A stretch of DNA of 64,000 nt from Brachyhypopomus gauderio (lineage: Eukaryota; Chordata; Actinopteri; Gymnotiformes; Hypopomidae), in NCBI RefSeq assembly GCF_052324685.1, contig NC_135219.1, positions 22,208,758-22,272,757 on the forward strand, written 5' to 3'. Shown in pieces: positions 40,308 through 64,000 of this stretch. Numbering within the stretch: the first letter of the stretch is position 1; every line of letters begins with the position of its first letter. The notes below the pieces were generated by a model, which saw only the letters and a list, made by a program, of their open reading frames with translations, ran no database searches and was not told the DNA's origin. Both the position numbers and the translations under genes were made by a program.

Positions 40308-42095
40308 ATGGGGAAACAGAACAGCAAACTACGCCCCGAGGTTCTGAATGACCTGCGGGAAAACACAGAGTTCACAGACCACGAGCTGCAGGAGTGGTAC
40401 CGAGGCTTCCTCAAAGACTGCCCTACTGGCCACTTAACTGTTGACGAGTTCAAGAAAATCTATGCCAACTTCTTCCCGTATGGGGACGCCTCCAAGTTCG
40501 CAGAGCACGTTTTTCGCACGTTTGACACCAACGGCGACACCACCATTGACTTCCGGGAGTTCATTATCGCGCTGAGCGTGACGTCCCGGGGAGGCCTGGA
40601 GCAGAAGCTTCGCTGGGCTTTCAGCATGTATGACCTGGATGGGAACGGATACATCAGCCGAGCGGAGATGTTGGAGATAGTACAGGTGAAAAACACCAGA
40701 AACACACCAACCATGTTAAACATGAGCTATATAACACACGAGCTGTGTGACATACTAGTTAACCACACCAATAATTATCACATTTCACCAGAACCCTATT
40801 ATATTCATTCCATCTATTAAACAAAAATAACATTTCTTACTACTGATCACAGTGTTAATACTACGTTATTAAACAGCTTCTGGAGAAGTGGCATCTCTGA
40901 TTTTACTTGCTTCCCGATAAATGTGCTAGTGTTATCTCTTTACTATTCCTTTTTTAATTCTTGTTTTTGCACACTTTCAATTCAGTATTTGCTCTCTGAG
41001 TCATTTTAACACGAGTCACTTGTTACAATATCAATATTAACTCAGTTTAATGTCTGGCAGTGTAGTGCACCTGAATAAACAGATCTCCACAACTCGTTTC
41101 CACAGGCTTAGTTAGAATTAGACTGCTGGTAAATAAAACACTGTTGACATTCTTTGGATTGTCAATTATATTCAAAGATTATTCCACAGGAAAAAAAATG
41201 AAATTAGTGATAAATAGGCAACTGTATAAATGAAACTGATCCACACATTATCTCTTGATGTGTTTCGGGTTCATAACCACAGGCAATTTACAAAATGGTG
41301 TCATCAGTGATGAAGATGCCAGAGGATGAGTCAACCCCAGAGAAACGCACCGACAAGATCTTCAGACAGATGGACACCGACAATGATGGTGAATTTTTCT
41401 TTTATTCACCACTAAACAGTAACTCACTGACTCCTCAAAGTAAACCGCAGTGTCACATAAGCTGGTTAACTAAAAACTGAAAAATTACCCTTCAGTAAGC
41501 AGTGACACTTGTAGCCCCCAGCTGGGATCCAGTGCAGAGTCACAGCTGTGATGCTGATTGTCATCTGTGGTCTGTGGCCATCAGGGACACAATTGCCTGT
41601 GTTATCACCGGGAAAACATCAGGGTCCCTCTTGTCTGTGAAATATTCCATAACTAATCTGACATTTGTGAGTTCAGTGCACATAGGAGCTCAACAACACA
41701 TCTGATCATATACTCTCTGGACAGTAACATTTCTTCAGCTGAGCAGTAGTCTGTAAGACAGTAAGATATCTATAAGATACATCCCTGATGAAGAAGAAAC
41801 CTTCATCTGTGGAACACTAGTGGTAAGGGCCAATTAAGTGGCCATCATTTAAAATGTCATCTGTATTTGTAGGTGTAAACACATGGACGACTAAATTCCA
41901 GTGCGAGTTGCTTTTGTTCTTGTGTGAGTATTCAGCCTGACTGGTTATAAAAGCAGTGACACCCCCCCCCCCCCCCTTTTCCTCTGTCATACTGCAGGGA
42001 GACTTTCCCTGGAGGAGTTCATCAAAGGTGCCAAAAGTGACCCCTCAATCGTCAGACTGCTGCAGTCTGACCAGAGCACCTCCCGCCAGTTCTGA
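40308..42095 (+). CDS. hpcal1: Hippocalcin-like protein 1 (neuronal calcium sensor, 193 aa)
   Basis: Calcium-myristoyl switch protein of the VILIP/hippocalcin group. Coding exons 40308-40685, 41283-41388 and 41998-42095 join in phase to 193 codons plus stop, the exact family length. [13 protein letters not shown] gives the N-myristoylation glycine. EF-hand 1 is degenerate ([13 protein letters not shown]). EF2 loop is residues 73-84, EF3 109-120 ([12 protein letters not shown]), EF4 reads DTDNDGRLSLEE across the last intron. The C-terminus is [12 protein letters not shown]. Oddity: loop position 6 of EF2 is Thr78, not the near-invariant Gly. Reading straight through the first donor would add an intron-coded tail to residue 170; the strong donor and the following exons argue against that. 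HPCAL1 is very close to hippocalcin and neurocalcin, but the sequence and the neighbouring pdia6 favour HPCAL1. Confidence 0.93.
41961..41980. repeat. Poly-C/T run before the last hpcal1 acceptor
   Basis: A run of about 17 C followed by TTTTCCTC forms the pyrimidine tract of the acceptor used at 41998. Confidence 0.8.
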
Positions 42096-43190
42096 CAGCA
42101 GCCAAGTCACACCATGTGTCACGCCACACACCCACACGATCGAAGACTTGAAGATCAACCTTGTGACACTTACAAAACACGGACTGCATTTGAGTAACAG
42201 ATCAGTATGGACCACTGTAGATCTGAGTAACAGACGTAGACAACACGTTACAGGTTGACATTGTGTAGGGGATCTAGAAGGTGATCTTATCTGTTACTCT
42301 AATGCACTTGTTTGATTCCAGGTTGAGCCTGCCTACAGGATGTCTGGTTGCAGTCCTATATCTTGACCTGTCAAAAAGCAAATAACATTATAGAATAGTT
42401 ATGTGTTTATATTATCAGGCTCAGTTTATAAGGCCTACAGCAAACTTTAAAATGGTATGCTTTTAGATCAGAGAACACTGCCATAAAAATGCCTTCTCTA
42501 CATACCTTGAAGTCTGTCACAAGCCAGCTTTAGTTTTTAGCCTCGTTTTAAACTCAGTATGCAAACACACAAAGGAAAAGACATGAAGTACAAATTGCCT
42601 GACAGAATAGCAGAGTCCAAAAGTCCTAATGGTGTACAGGTGTGCAAGAACAATTGATGGGCTTCGGGAATTTAAACTGCGTCCATTTATGGAAATGGTG
42701 AGGAAAGTCCATGTTTGGTCTCATTTTGGACTTCAGAACTTCTGCCTCTATCTTTGGAGAAGTAATGCTCTTTGCCAGCTCATGTATTTTCATAGCTTAG
42801 CCATCTGCGTATACGCTATACTCAGTCAAAGGTAAATTGCCAAAACTAGCATTTATATTGAATTCATCAGATTCATGGGTAACTTTTAGTGATTACAACT
42901 AAGTGTCATTTAGAGTGTAGAAGTGCAGGAAGCCGGAGAGGAAGGGGAGTGGGGTGTGGACAAACTGTTGTGTGATTAGCACAGGAAAGTCTGGCCATAC
43001 TGTGTTGAGGTACATCAGTCAGCTTATACAGGACAGCAGCTTTTAGTTGAATGTTGCACTTATTGTGATTATGGCATAACAGGAATTAATTGATAAGCTA
43101 TTATTTATCAGCTTAGCACGCACCCTGAAGAAGTGAGATGCGGTTGTAAAGTAAACTTTGTTCTAGTACAGTGCTCATTTTTATGTCTAC

Positions 43191-43196
43191 AATAAA
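43191..43196 (+). terminator. hpcal1 poly(A) signal candidate
   Basis: AATAAA about 1.1 kb after the hpcal1 stop, at the far end of the interval before the convergent pdia6 gene. Confidence 0.45.
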
Positions 43197-43223
43197 TTTC
43201 AGTCAGTAAGTTGGTGTTTTTTT

Positions 43224-43229
43224 TTTATT
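43224..43229 (-). terminator. pdia6 poly(A) signal candidate
   Basis: AATAAA on the minus strand about 820 bases after the pdia6 stop. It lies about 30 bases from the opposite-strand hpcal1 signal. Confidence 0.4.
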
Positions 43230-43348
43230 TTCATAACAAAAACCATGTCAAAACCAAAGTTGTGTAAGAAAAATCTACACAGTTCCCACAAGACGTCCTG
43301 TCCAACACAAACACAATGGAAAGCTGAGACACTGACTCTTAACTTCCT

Positions 43349-43376
<28 letters not shown>
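43349..43376. repeat. Poly(A) run
   Basis: About 28 A residues in the presumed pdia6 3' UTR (poly-U in that transcript). Confidence 0.8.
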
Positions 43377-43379
<3 letters not shown>

Positions 43380-44052
43380 CTAAAATCAAAAATGTCACAT
43401 TAAAGGACTTGAAAGTCAACAGGGCAAATTTCTGCACAAAAGAGATTTTCTCATACAGGGAAGAAAAAGTAGGTTAAGAGTTAAGGACAAGGACAGAACC
43501 AAATGGTAATATCCGTTAACCTAGCTTTCTCTTCTTGGCGAGCTATTAAAAAAACCCTGCAAACCCCATCCACTCAGTAGACCTCCATTGGTCTGTCCTA
43601 TTTCAGGTCAGTGTTCACAGAGGAATAGATGCTCCTAAAAAGACACGGAGCTGGGGGGGAAAATATTCAGGGTTTCAATATTGTGGGTGTCATTTTACTG
43701 GGAACATGAACCTTATTTTGCAGCAGTGTGATCATGGAAAAGGGGGAAGAGTAAAGGAACAATTGTGAATTGCTGCTCACCGTCCTTACTTGTTAGAGCC
43801 AATCAGTCAGCCTTTCAAACTAAAAGCAGGCCTGTGAGACAGAGCCAACTGAAGCTGTGATTTTAAATTTTAAATCATCTCATCCAAAACATAGCAGAGA
43901 AGACAAAAGCAACACGAGTCTTTGTTTCAAGAGTATACAGTAACAACGTCCCGGTCCTCCCGTCATCCACAGGAGAGGAGAGGTGGGTCATGGGCAGGAT
44001 CGGTCTGAGCTACACCACATTAGACCAGCAGGCCCCCACCCAGTCAACGAAC

Positions 44053-47000
44053 TCATAATTCATCCTTCTCAAAATCATCCAGGTCCACGTCACTCAGATC
44101 AATATCATCCAGCTCAGGAAGCTGTGAGAGAGAGGACAATAAGTCTAGTTAGTTTGATATTCTTAATATGTGACAGCTATGTGAAAAAAAAGATCCTCCT
44201 TGGCATCACAAGGAGATTTGAGCCTTGACCACACACTAGTCAAAACATCTACTTACGACTCCATCCTTCCCATCCCAAGGCTCAACAGCGTGGATCTTGG
44301 GTAGAGCCCCGCCTCCTACTGTTGCAGTAGAGCCACGCCCAACAGAGAGATCCCTAATGTGGGGTGAGGGGGGATAAGAAAAAGGATGCTCAAACCATTG
44401 ATTTCAAACATCAGAGCAGAAATTGCATAAGAAAGAAATTAAATAAATAAAAATTTGAAAGTACCTCAAAAACTCATGAATCCCAGTCTCACTGAACGAG
44501 CCCTTCAGAAGAGCAAACTTCATCTTGCGAGCATTAATTGCTGCCATGGCGGGGTAGCCAAACCCCCCAATCCCCAGAGACGACTCCAGGTCCATCTGGG
44601 CTCCAGCTTCAGCCCATAACCAGCTACATGAAGATGCAAGTATTCATTTATATACGTCTATCAGCTTGTCCACAGGATTAAACTATTAGAAGGTAACAGC
44701 TCCACTGATTAGTCTATGCATCACAAAACACACTGACCCCCACATCTTCTTTTTGTACTTCTCAGCCATAATCATCATGGTTTCTAGATATGCATTCCTG
44801 CCTGCTGCACCTGCGAACAGAAAAAGAAACAGGATGATGTTTTCAAGATTCGAAATAAAAATGAGTGGTGAAGCTTCGCCTTTACATCCTGATTTAACAA
44901 TGTACAAGTGGCAAACTGCCGAATGGCTGCAAAATGAACATCTCATACGAGTCATACCTGTGTCTAGAATATGAGGCAACACAGCGATCACGCACAGCTG
45001 ATGGTCATCGCACGTCTTCTTTAAGACGTCCTCATTCAGAATCTGGAAATGAGTGGACACTAAATATTTTTATCCCACTTTCTCCAAAAGCCTTAATGTA
45101 AAACAAAAGTAATGGTTCCAAAAAAAGGTGCAGATAAAGGAGTTAGAAAACGGACCTCCAGCAGTTCAGGAGCAGGAGCGTTGTCAGAGAACAGGTCCAA
45201 CGCACGGCTAACCAGGTCAGAGCGGGTGCGTCCACCCTGATAGTCCTCTGGCTCCTCTCCTTTACGGAAGATCTTGATGGTGGGGAATCCCCTGATCTAC
45301 AAACGAGGCAAGCTCAAGTATCAGCAGTTGGGTACAAAACCTCTGGAAAACCCACACAAAGCTTTATAATCCTCAACAAAAAGAAAACTTAAGATCTTTG
45401 ACATAGCCTTTAGGAAAACGAGCGCAAGAGGGTTTTTCAGAGGGTCGGAAAGGTGAGAAACAAGGACAGTGGTGAGAAGACTCACCCCATATCGGCTCGC
45501 AAGGCCCTGGTGCACAGTGGCGTCGACTGCTCCCATCTTCACTCTGCCCTGGGTCTGCTCTTTGACCTGTGAGGCGGCGGCTGCCCATTCAGGCTCAAGA
45601 CTAAAAAGATCAGAAGTTAAAAACAAAGATCAAGCTTAAAGCACTAGATGCCATTTCACAGCAGATCGTCACATGTTACAAACATTACATCATTCAACTT
45701 TTACTGTAGGAAAATTAGACTTGCCTCTTGCAATGGCCACACCATGGTGCGAAGAATTCCACCAGCCAAACATCACCGCTGTCCAAAACCAGACGGTCAA
45801 AGTTATCATCGGTTAGCTCCACCACGTCTTTCTTACTGCCACCACTGCTGCCCCCAGAGCTCTGCTACAAGAGGACAACAGGAGAAATTAAACCAAATCA
45901 CATTAAACGGACAAACACTACTGTGGCCGTTGACTGTGGACTTCAGTACCTGTCTGTTGTAGTCAGAGCCGCCCGTCTTCCCACTAAGTCTCTCTTTGAC
46001 CAGAGTGCGCAGGGCATTCAGAGCCCCATCTACAATCGTCTGGCTGGTACGTCCACCTGCATTCAAAAGGCATCAGTTTTGGGTAATTACACACACACAC
46101 GCGCGCACACGCGAGTTCCATACAGAAGTTAAGACGTCTGGGACTTTGGTACCTTGGTATTCCTCAGGCTTGTGTTTGTTGGCACCAAAGATCTTGATGG
46201 TGGGAAAGCCGCGGACTCCATACTGACTCCCGAGAGACTTGTGTTGGTCTGCGTCCACGGCTCCCACCTTAACGACGCCCTGTTGAGTTACGGCAAACGG
46301 TTCAGAGCACCATCACCTCAGCATCGTGAAACGCTTGAGAAATAAGAAACCAGACCTAGATCTCAATCAGCTAATCTGGCCATCGTGTGCTTTCACACTG
46401 CTTTATGTGGCCTGAAACTCTTAACTGTTTGAAATGCATCTTGGGCCACATCAACCAATTGCATTGCACAGCTAGTGCAAGAATACATACAGCAGTGCAG
46501 TACCAACATCAGGACCAAATCTATTTAATCATCAGACAATAATGAAACCAAGCAAGAAAAACCGCATACAGCAATCAAAGGCACTAAAATCGTGGGAAGA
46601 TTCAAAGTTCACCTTCAAGGCTGTGGCTGCTTTCTTCCACTCTGGGACCAGGTTCTGGCAGTGCCCACACCTGTTAAAATAAGACATTATTCTTAAAGAA
46701 ATAAAAGCAATATTTAAATGTTTCACTTGCATTTGCATAGTGCCTAAAAAATGCATATTGGCACTACAATTAGTTTTCCATACATTCCAAAACTTCACAA
46801 TGTAATATGAGCAACACTATTCATCCGTTATTAATGTGACAGACCTGCAAACATTAACAGCTCTGTAGAATTGGTAATGAACATGAATAAGCACCGTCCT
46901 TTCTAACTCACCAGGGGGCATAAAACTCTACCAGCCATAACTGATCACTCTGCAGAACCTCCTTGTTGAAGTTTGAAGGAGTGAGCTCAACCACGTCATC

Positions 47001-48102
47001 ACTGGCAGAATAGAGCCCATGGACACACAGGACAGTCAGGGAACACACCAACACACCTGGAACATTGACGTGAATAAGTTATCGCCAGCCCAGGGAACTC
47101 AGCAATGAATCCAGACGTTACAGGTACAGTAAAGTAATAACATACAACCTCTGAAATTGTGATATTAATCTATTCTTTCAAAAGGCAAATACAATTCAAT
47201 TCAGTTAAGCCATTCGTGGATATAATCATTCCAAGTCAGTACGTATTCTAAATAAATAGAAACGCAAGCTTAAGAAAGGGAAGCCTTGATACAGTTATGT
47301 TTTAGTTGCAGTACTTAAACTACAGAAGCGACTTGTGAGCAAAAGAGAAGATTTAATCTCAAATCAAGTAAAATGTGGCTGAGAACACAAATATGCCAAC
47401 ATTTGCGTGTAGTGGCCTAGCCTAACAGAACTGTGACTGTCCAGCAGTGGTCACTAAGATCTAAAGACTCAACACATCCACACCGCAATAACAAAACAAG
47501 AATCCAATTTCGAAGGATTTTGCTTTAAGCCCAATAGATTTATATGAAAATTACTAGAATCTAGCTACAGATCTATATAATTATGTAACTAATTTTTTAA
47601 GAACACATAATACTGTTCTTAGAGCAAGTCCTTAAGCTGTAATATTTAGTTAGCACGTTAACTGCAAGAGAATCTATCAAAGTATCCGGCTACTTCACCA
47701 CCATGTATGTTTATAGCTGCGCGAGATCTCCACATTCTCACGCGCTCACACGCAAGTGGCCAATACAGCTCGCGCGAGCCAAAGAGCAAATCTGTTAGCT
47801 AGCAAGCTAGTTACAGCCATCTCTATATGTACACAGATTAAGACATTAGCGAGCGGTTTTCTTCATACTTTCTGAAGATAAAGATTGTCTCAATGCAATC
47901 TATATTGAAGACAAATATATCTTAGGTTAGGTTACAACACTATAACACCAGACATTGGCTGTGTGACGGCTAGCTAAGTGGCTATCTAGAGCTACAGCTA
48001 ACTCAGATATTTCCCCTCAGTATTGTTAACTAGTTAGAGGACCAACTACCCGACTGTAACCACAGGCGTGTTATTTAACTACTTACTCAGAAAAGCTCGC
48101 AT
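44053..48102 (-). CDS. pdia6: Protein disulfide-isomerase A6 (complete, 443 aa)
   Basis: ER thiol oxidoreductase that forms and rearranges disulfides and tunes stress sensors. Coding exons: 48087-48102, 46912-47056, 46613-46670, 46153-46279, 45950-46056, 45725-45864, 45486-45600, 45156-45296, 44958-45042, 44738-44810, 44465-44623, 44257-44353, 44053-44121; all phases close, 443 residues (human 440). Signal peptide [19 protein letters not shown]. Two thioredoxin domains with APWCGHC active sites at about residues 52-58 and 190-196. A third, CXXC-less domain follows ([17 protein letters not shown]). An acidic tail ends in KDEL, the ER-retrieval signal. The linker [10 protein letters not shown] is typical of P5. 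The intron after 45725 starts with GC, not GT. The upstream promoter carries an exact ER stress element. Confidence 0.96.
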
Positions 48103-48232
48103 TGTTCGTTCCCGGGCCCACCTCCAAGTCTTCGGTGCGGTAATAGTGGCTGGGCAGCTACGCGACACACAGCTCAACACGGACCAAGTCGCCGCTCGCA
48201 CCAACCAGGCACAAAATAAGAGCGAATCTCAC

Positions 48233-48251
48233 CGTGGCCCGCGGTGATTGG
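48233..48251 (-). promoter_or_regulatory. ER stress response element (ERSE) of pdia6
   Basis: On the minus strand the sequence reads CCAAT, nine bases (CACCGCGGG), then CCACG, an exact match to the ERSE consensus CCAAT-N9-CCACG bound by NF-Y and ATF6/XBP1. It lies 131-149 bases upstream of the pdia6 ATG in a GC-rich promoter that has two further CCAAT boxes in the opposite orientation (48269-48285). PDIA6 is a known unfolded-protein-response target. Confidence 0.85.
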
Positions 48252-48627
48252 CTCGCCGCGGGCCGCAGCCAATCGCGTCCAATCGCAGCCCGACGTGTAG
48301 TTTTAGGAGGCGGTGGAGTACGGTGGCCGGGAGGTAACCGACGTTCGGAACAGGATCAACTCGTCGAATTCTAGTGATGACTAGCCAAGTTCATTTGCTT
48401 CACAGTCACAGTGCGCCCAACAGCTTGTAAAGTCAAACTTTCATGACAAATAAATAAATAAAAAACATCGCAAGCGTGAGTTGTCCTTGTGAATTGTACA
48501 TTTTGCCTTTTACATATTAATAAATTCATTAATGCTTTAGGACTGACAAATATTTGAAGCGTAATGTAAATGTTTGAGTGTGACGTTGGGATGGAGGGGG
48601 CGGGGAAAAGTGATTTATATTCTTATA

Positions 48628-49534
48628 CAGGGTTCGTACGGTCATGAAAAACCTGGAAAAGTTATGGAATTTGAAAATAGCAATTTCCAGGCCTGGATAA
48701 GTTTTGGAAAAATAAAAAATACTCAAATGTTTTGGAAAAGTCATGGAAATTTGCTTGACACAATAAATGTATGTTGTTCTGATAACCGGAAGAAAAAATT
48801 AATAAATATAATATAGCCATTTTTTTCATTGTGCGGACCGCTAACGTAACTTCACACATTAGTTTACTGCGTTAGCGTCGGACTCCAAGCGGAGTTGTAG
48901 ATTGTACTTTTATGTAAATCAGCGTAATGCTGGTAAATGCCGATTAAACAATGACTGCTTCAGTTGGACAAATACAAGCTATGGCTTGTGAAAGACAAGG
49001 ACACGGGGCGTGCAAAATGTGCACGGTTAATGATGGGGTTAGAGACTGAAAAGTCCGTCATAAAGCAGTTTTCGTCGTTAAGCACGACCCTAGATTTACA
49101 TACGTTTTGATCGTAAACACAGTATAGAAAAAAAACTAACGATGTCCTCGTGCGTACAACGCGAGAAAGAGCGATCGTGTTGCCGAGATGGGCTGCAGTG
49201 GAGCCTGTGCTGCCTCAGCTTATCGTACACAACACTCCACAACACTCCACTGTGCTGCCACTGCTCCTCCGTGCACGCGCGAAAAAAAAAAGTAGGTCGT
49301 AACTCCGGTTTATATTGATATTGAAAATACGGTAAATGTTTATTTTTTCAATTAAACCACGTGGCTTGTCATTAATTTATGATATACTGTGGAATTTTGG
49401 CCTGGATTTTTTCTTATTTTTCATGTCTACACATATGTTTAGAGAATGTATAGTCATTAAAATTTGCCTCAAAGTCATGGAAAAGTCATGGAAAAGTCAT
49501 GGAAATTGATTGTCAAAAAAGTGTATGAACCCTG
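48628..49534. mobile_element. hAT-like non-autonomous DNA transposon
   Basis: Ends CAGGGTTCGTAC and (inverted) CAGGGTTCATAC, flanked by CTTATA on both sides (48622-48627 and 49535-49540). Subterminal TCATGGAAAAG repeats occur at both ends (near 48650-48760 and 49478-49505). A plus-strand fragment near 48965-49090 translates as KYKLWLVKDKDTGRAKC, which looks like the start of a hAT BED-type region but stops soon after. hAT elements usually make 8-bp duplications; here only 6 bases match. Confidence 0.65.
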
Positions 49535-49573
49535 CTTATACTTTAGGTATCTGCCTGAATGGCACACTATCAC

Positions 49574-49575
<2 letters not shown>

Positions 49576-49646
<71 letters not shown>
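49576..49646. repeat. (CA)n microsatellite
   Basis: About 35 CA units between the hAT-like element and the otoferlin 3' end. Confidence 0.9.
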
Positions 49647-49647
<1 letters not shown>

Positions 49648-49769
49648 TACAGAGGAGGCTACAGGTGGAATAAAGTATTGTGACTCTTAAACTGATCAAA
49701 TATTTTTTAATAAGCATGTACTTGACAACCACAGAGAATAGGGACAAATCTTACAAATCAAGGCAATGA

Positions 49770-49956
49770 TTATTCTACAATGCTGATAATCTCCTGACTA
49801 AATGCAGGAGGAAAAGAGAAGATTAGCAGGCCCAGGAACATTATCCCTGCCACAGTGAGCAGTGTCACAAAACAGGCCAATTTATACTGCCTCCAAGCCA
49901 CGATACAGGCCACGCGAACTGGACTGAACAGCCACGACAAGCTGGTGGTAGGCCGG
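49770..49956 (-). pseudogene. Third otoferlin tail-anchor exon with altered acceptor
   Basis: The translation from the CCGGCC boundary begins RPTTSLSWLFSPVRVACIVA and ends in a hydrophobic anchor and IISIVE. It aligns with the two normal otoferlin terminal exons ([14 protein letters not shown] and [14 protein letters not shown]), keeps the same phase and closes at nearly the same length (63 against 61 codons). At the acceptor position the bases are TG, not AG, and no other AG lies nearby upstream. It is either a decaying duplicate exon or a rare non-AG acceptor. It is the most distal of the three. Confidence 0.6.
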
Positions 49957-50903
49957 CAGTGGAGTGGAAGAGGACATGGGATCACACATGCAGTTACACG
50001 CAATAACCAGCAGAGGGAGTAAAACATGCAAGCGTTTTTATTTTTAACAAGTTTATTCAGTCTTCATACAGACAAAAATAAATTAATCAATACCTAAAGG
50101 TTTCACACTGGTAAACAAGAATTATAAATACACCCTCTATGATATAAATAAATTGGATTCAGTGCAATCAAGTCAATTATCAAATTTGTTGGTCAGTAAA
50201 CTTCACACAAAGCACAAGTTTGTCAGGGTAAAAGGGCAAACGAGTACAAAACTACAGTGTCGAGCTGCACACAACAAACAAAGTACACTAATAAGGGGAA
50301 TAATATACAACTGGTAAAATGATAGATGTTGGAAGAGCCTGTCGTCTCTCGCCCTCTCATCACGCTTGAGGATGGAGACCGAAAATGCAACTGTCAATGC
50401 AAACCCAACATCATATTCTCATGTATATGTACCAATTGCAACTTTATTTGAGCATTTTCTGTTTAAAGTTAATGAAACACATTTTTGTTTTAAGACATTG
50501 ATGCATGCAAATTAGCTGCATTCAGGTTTGTACATTAACAATAAAGATGGGATTTCATACAGGTCAATATGGTAATAATGTATGAAAGATTCAGTTTATT
50601 TATTCACCGCATTTAATGGAATAACAGATAAATCCAGAAAAACCACTTGCCTAAGTGAAATATAAGCAAAGTTAAAGAAACCAAAAATGTCTTGCAAAAA
50701 AGTAATGCAAGACATTTAGAAAAAAATGTGATCGGTATGCAATAATGTGGGTTTACTGAACCTTCCTGAAAGGAAAACTCTTTACAAAATGCATCGAGCA
50801 GCATCAGTGTGGAAAAATGAAAAAAAAAACAAGCTTTGTTTGGAGGAGGTAAATAAGGTGCCCTGTTTCCCTCTGGTTCAGTGCAGGGTATTTCAGCAAC
50901 CCC

Positions 50904-64000
<13,097 letters not shown>

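Noticed and set aside
40686..40820. Extension of Hpcal1 to 170 residues by read-through of exon 1
   Set aside because: A proper donor follows codon 126, and exons at 41283 and 41998 restore EF4 and the exact 193-residue length.
44686..45060. 124-codon minus-strand frame as a separate gene
   Set aside because: It is two pdia6 exons (44738-44810 and 44958-45042) read through the intron between them.

Overview
The window is vertebrate chromosomal DNA, most likely from a ray-finned (teleost) fish. The reasons are intron-rich genes whose proteins closely match vertebrate families, compact introns, many long CA/GT microsatellites, a fish-type Tc1 element, a tRNA-derived SINE and several short non-autonomous DNA transposons. 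I cannot name the species. Gene names rest on recognising the conceptual translations, not on a database search. Exon ends were chosen by splice consensus and checked by reading-frame arithmetic across every junction.

Layout, left to right. (1) 1-8.8 kb, minus strand: a BUB1B/BubR1-like gene (spindle checkpoint), 14 exons in the window. It starts at about 8788 and runs off the left edge inside the pseudokinase domain. It lacks the usual N-terminal TPR/KEN part. Its third intron holds a 3.5 kb TTAA-flanked mobile element packed with a ~162 bp satellite. (2) 10.0-26.0 kb, minus strand: a complete apolipoprotein B gene, 28 coding exons and 3,710 predicted residues, with a liver-type promoter (TATA box and HNF4-like site) at 26.1-26.2 kb. 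(3) 26.2-40.2 kb: a gene desert with a dead Tc1 transposon and a SINE. (4) 40.3-42.1 kb, plus strand: hpcal1, a neuronal calcium sensor (193 aa). (5) 44.0-48.1 kb, minus strand: pdia6, an ER protein disulfide isomerase ending in KDEL, with an exact ER-stress element in its promoter and tail-to-tail with hpcal1. (6) 48.6-49.5 kb: a hAT-like element. (7) 49.8-64 kb, minus strand: the 3' two thirds of otoferlin (otof), entering from the right edge.

The genes do unrelated jobs (mitosis, lipid transport, calcium sensing, ER folding, hair-cell exocytosis), so there is no operon-like logic. The combination APOB, HPCAL1, PDIA6, OTOF recalls human chromosome 2p, so this looks like an old syntenic block.

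The most unusual observations are: an equal-length, same-phase duplicated exon pair in otoferlin that swaps part of the C2F domain including an acidic cluster; a third otoferlin tail-anchor exon whose splice acceptor has changed from AG to TG; a BubR1 paralogue that keeps the Bub3-binding and PP2A-binding motifs but has no TPR/KEN region; and a furin-type RKKR motif in ApoB near the position where insect apolipophorin precursor is cleaved.
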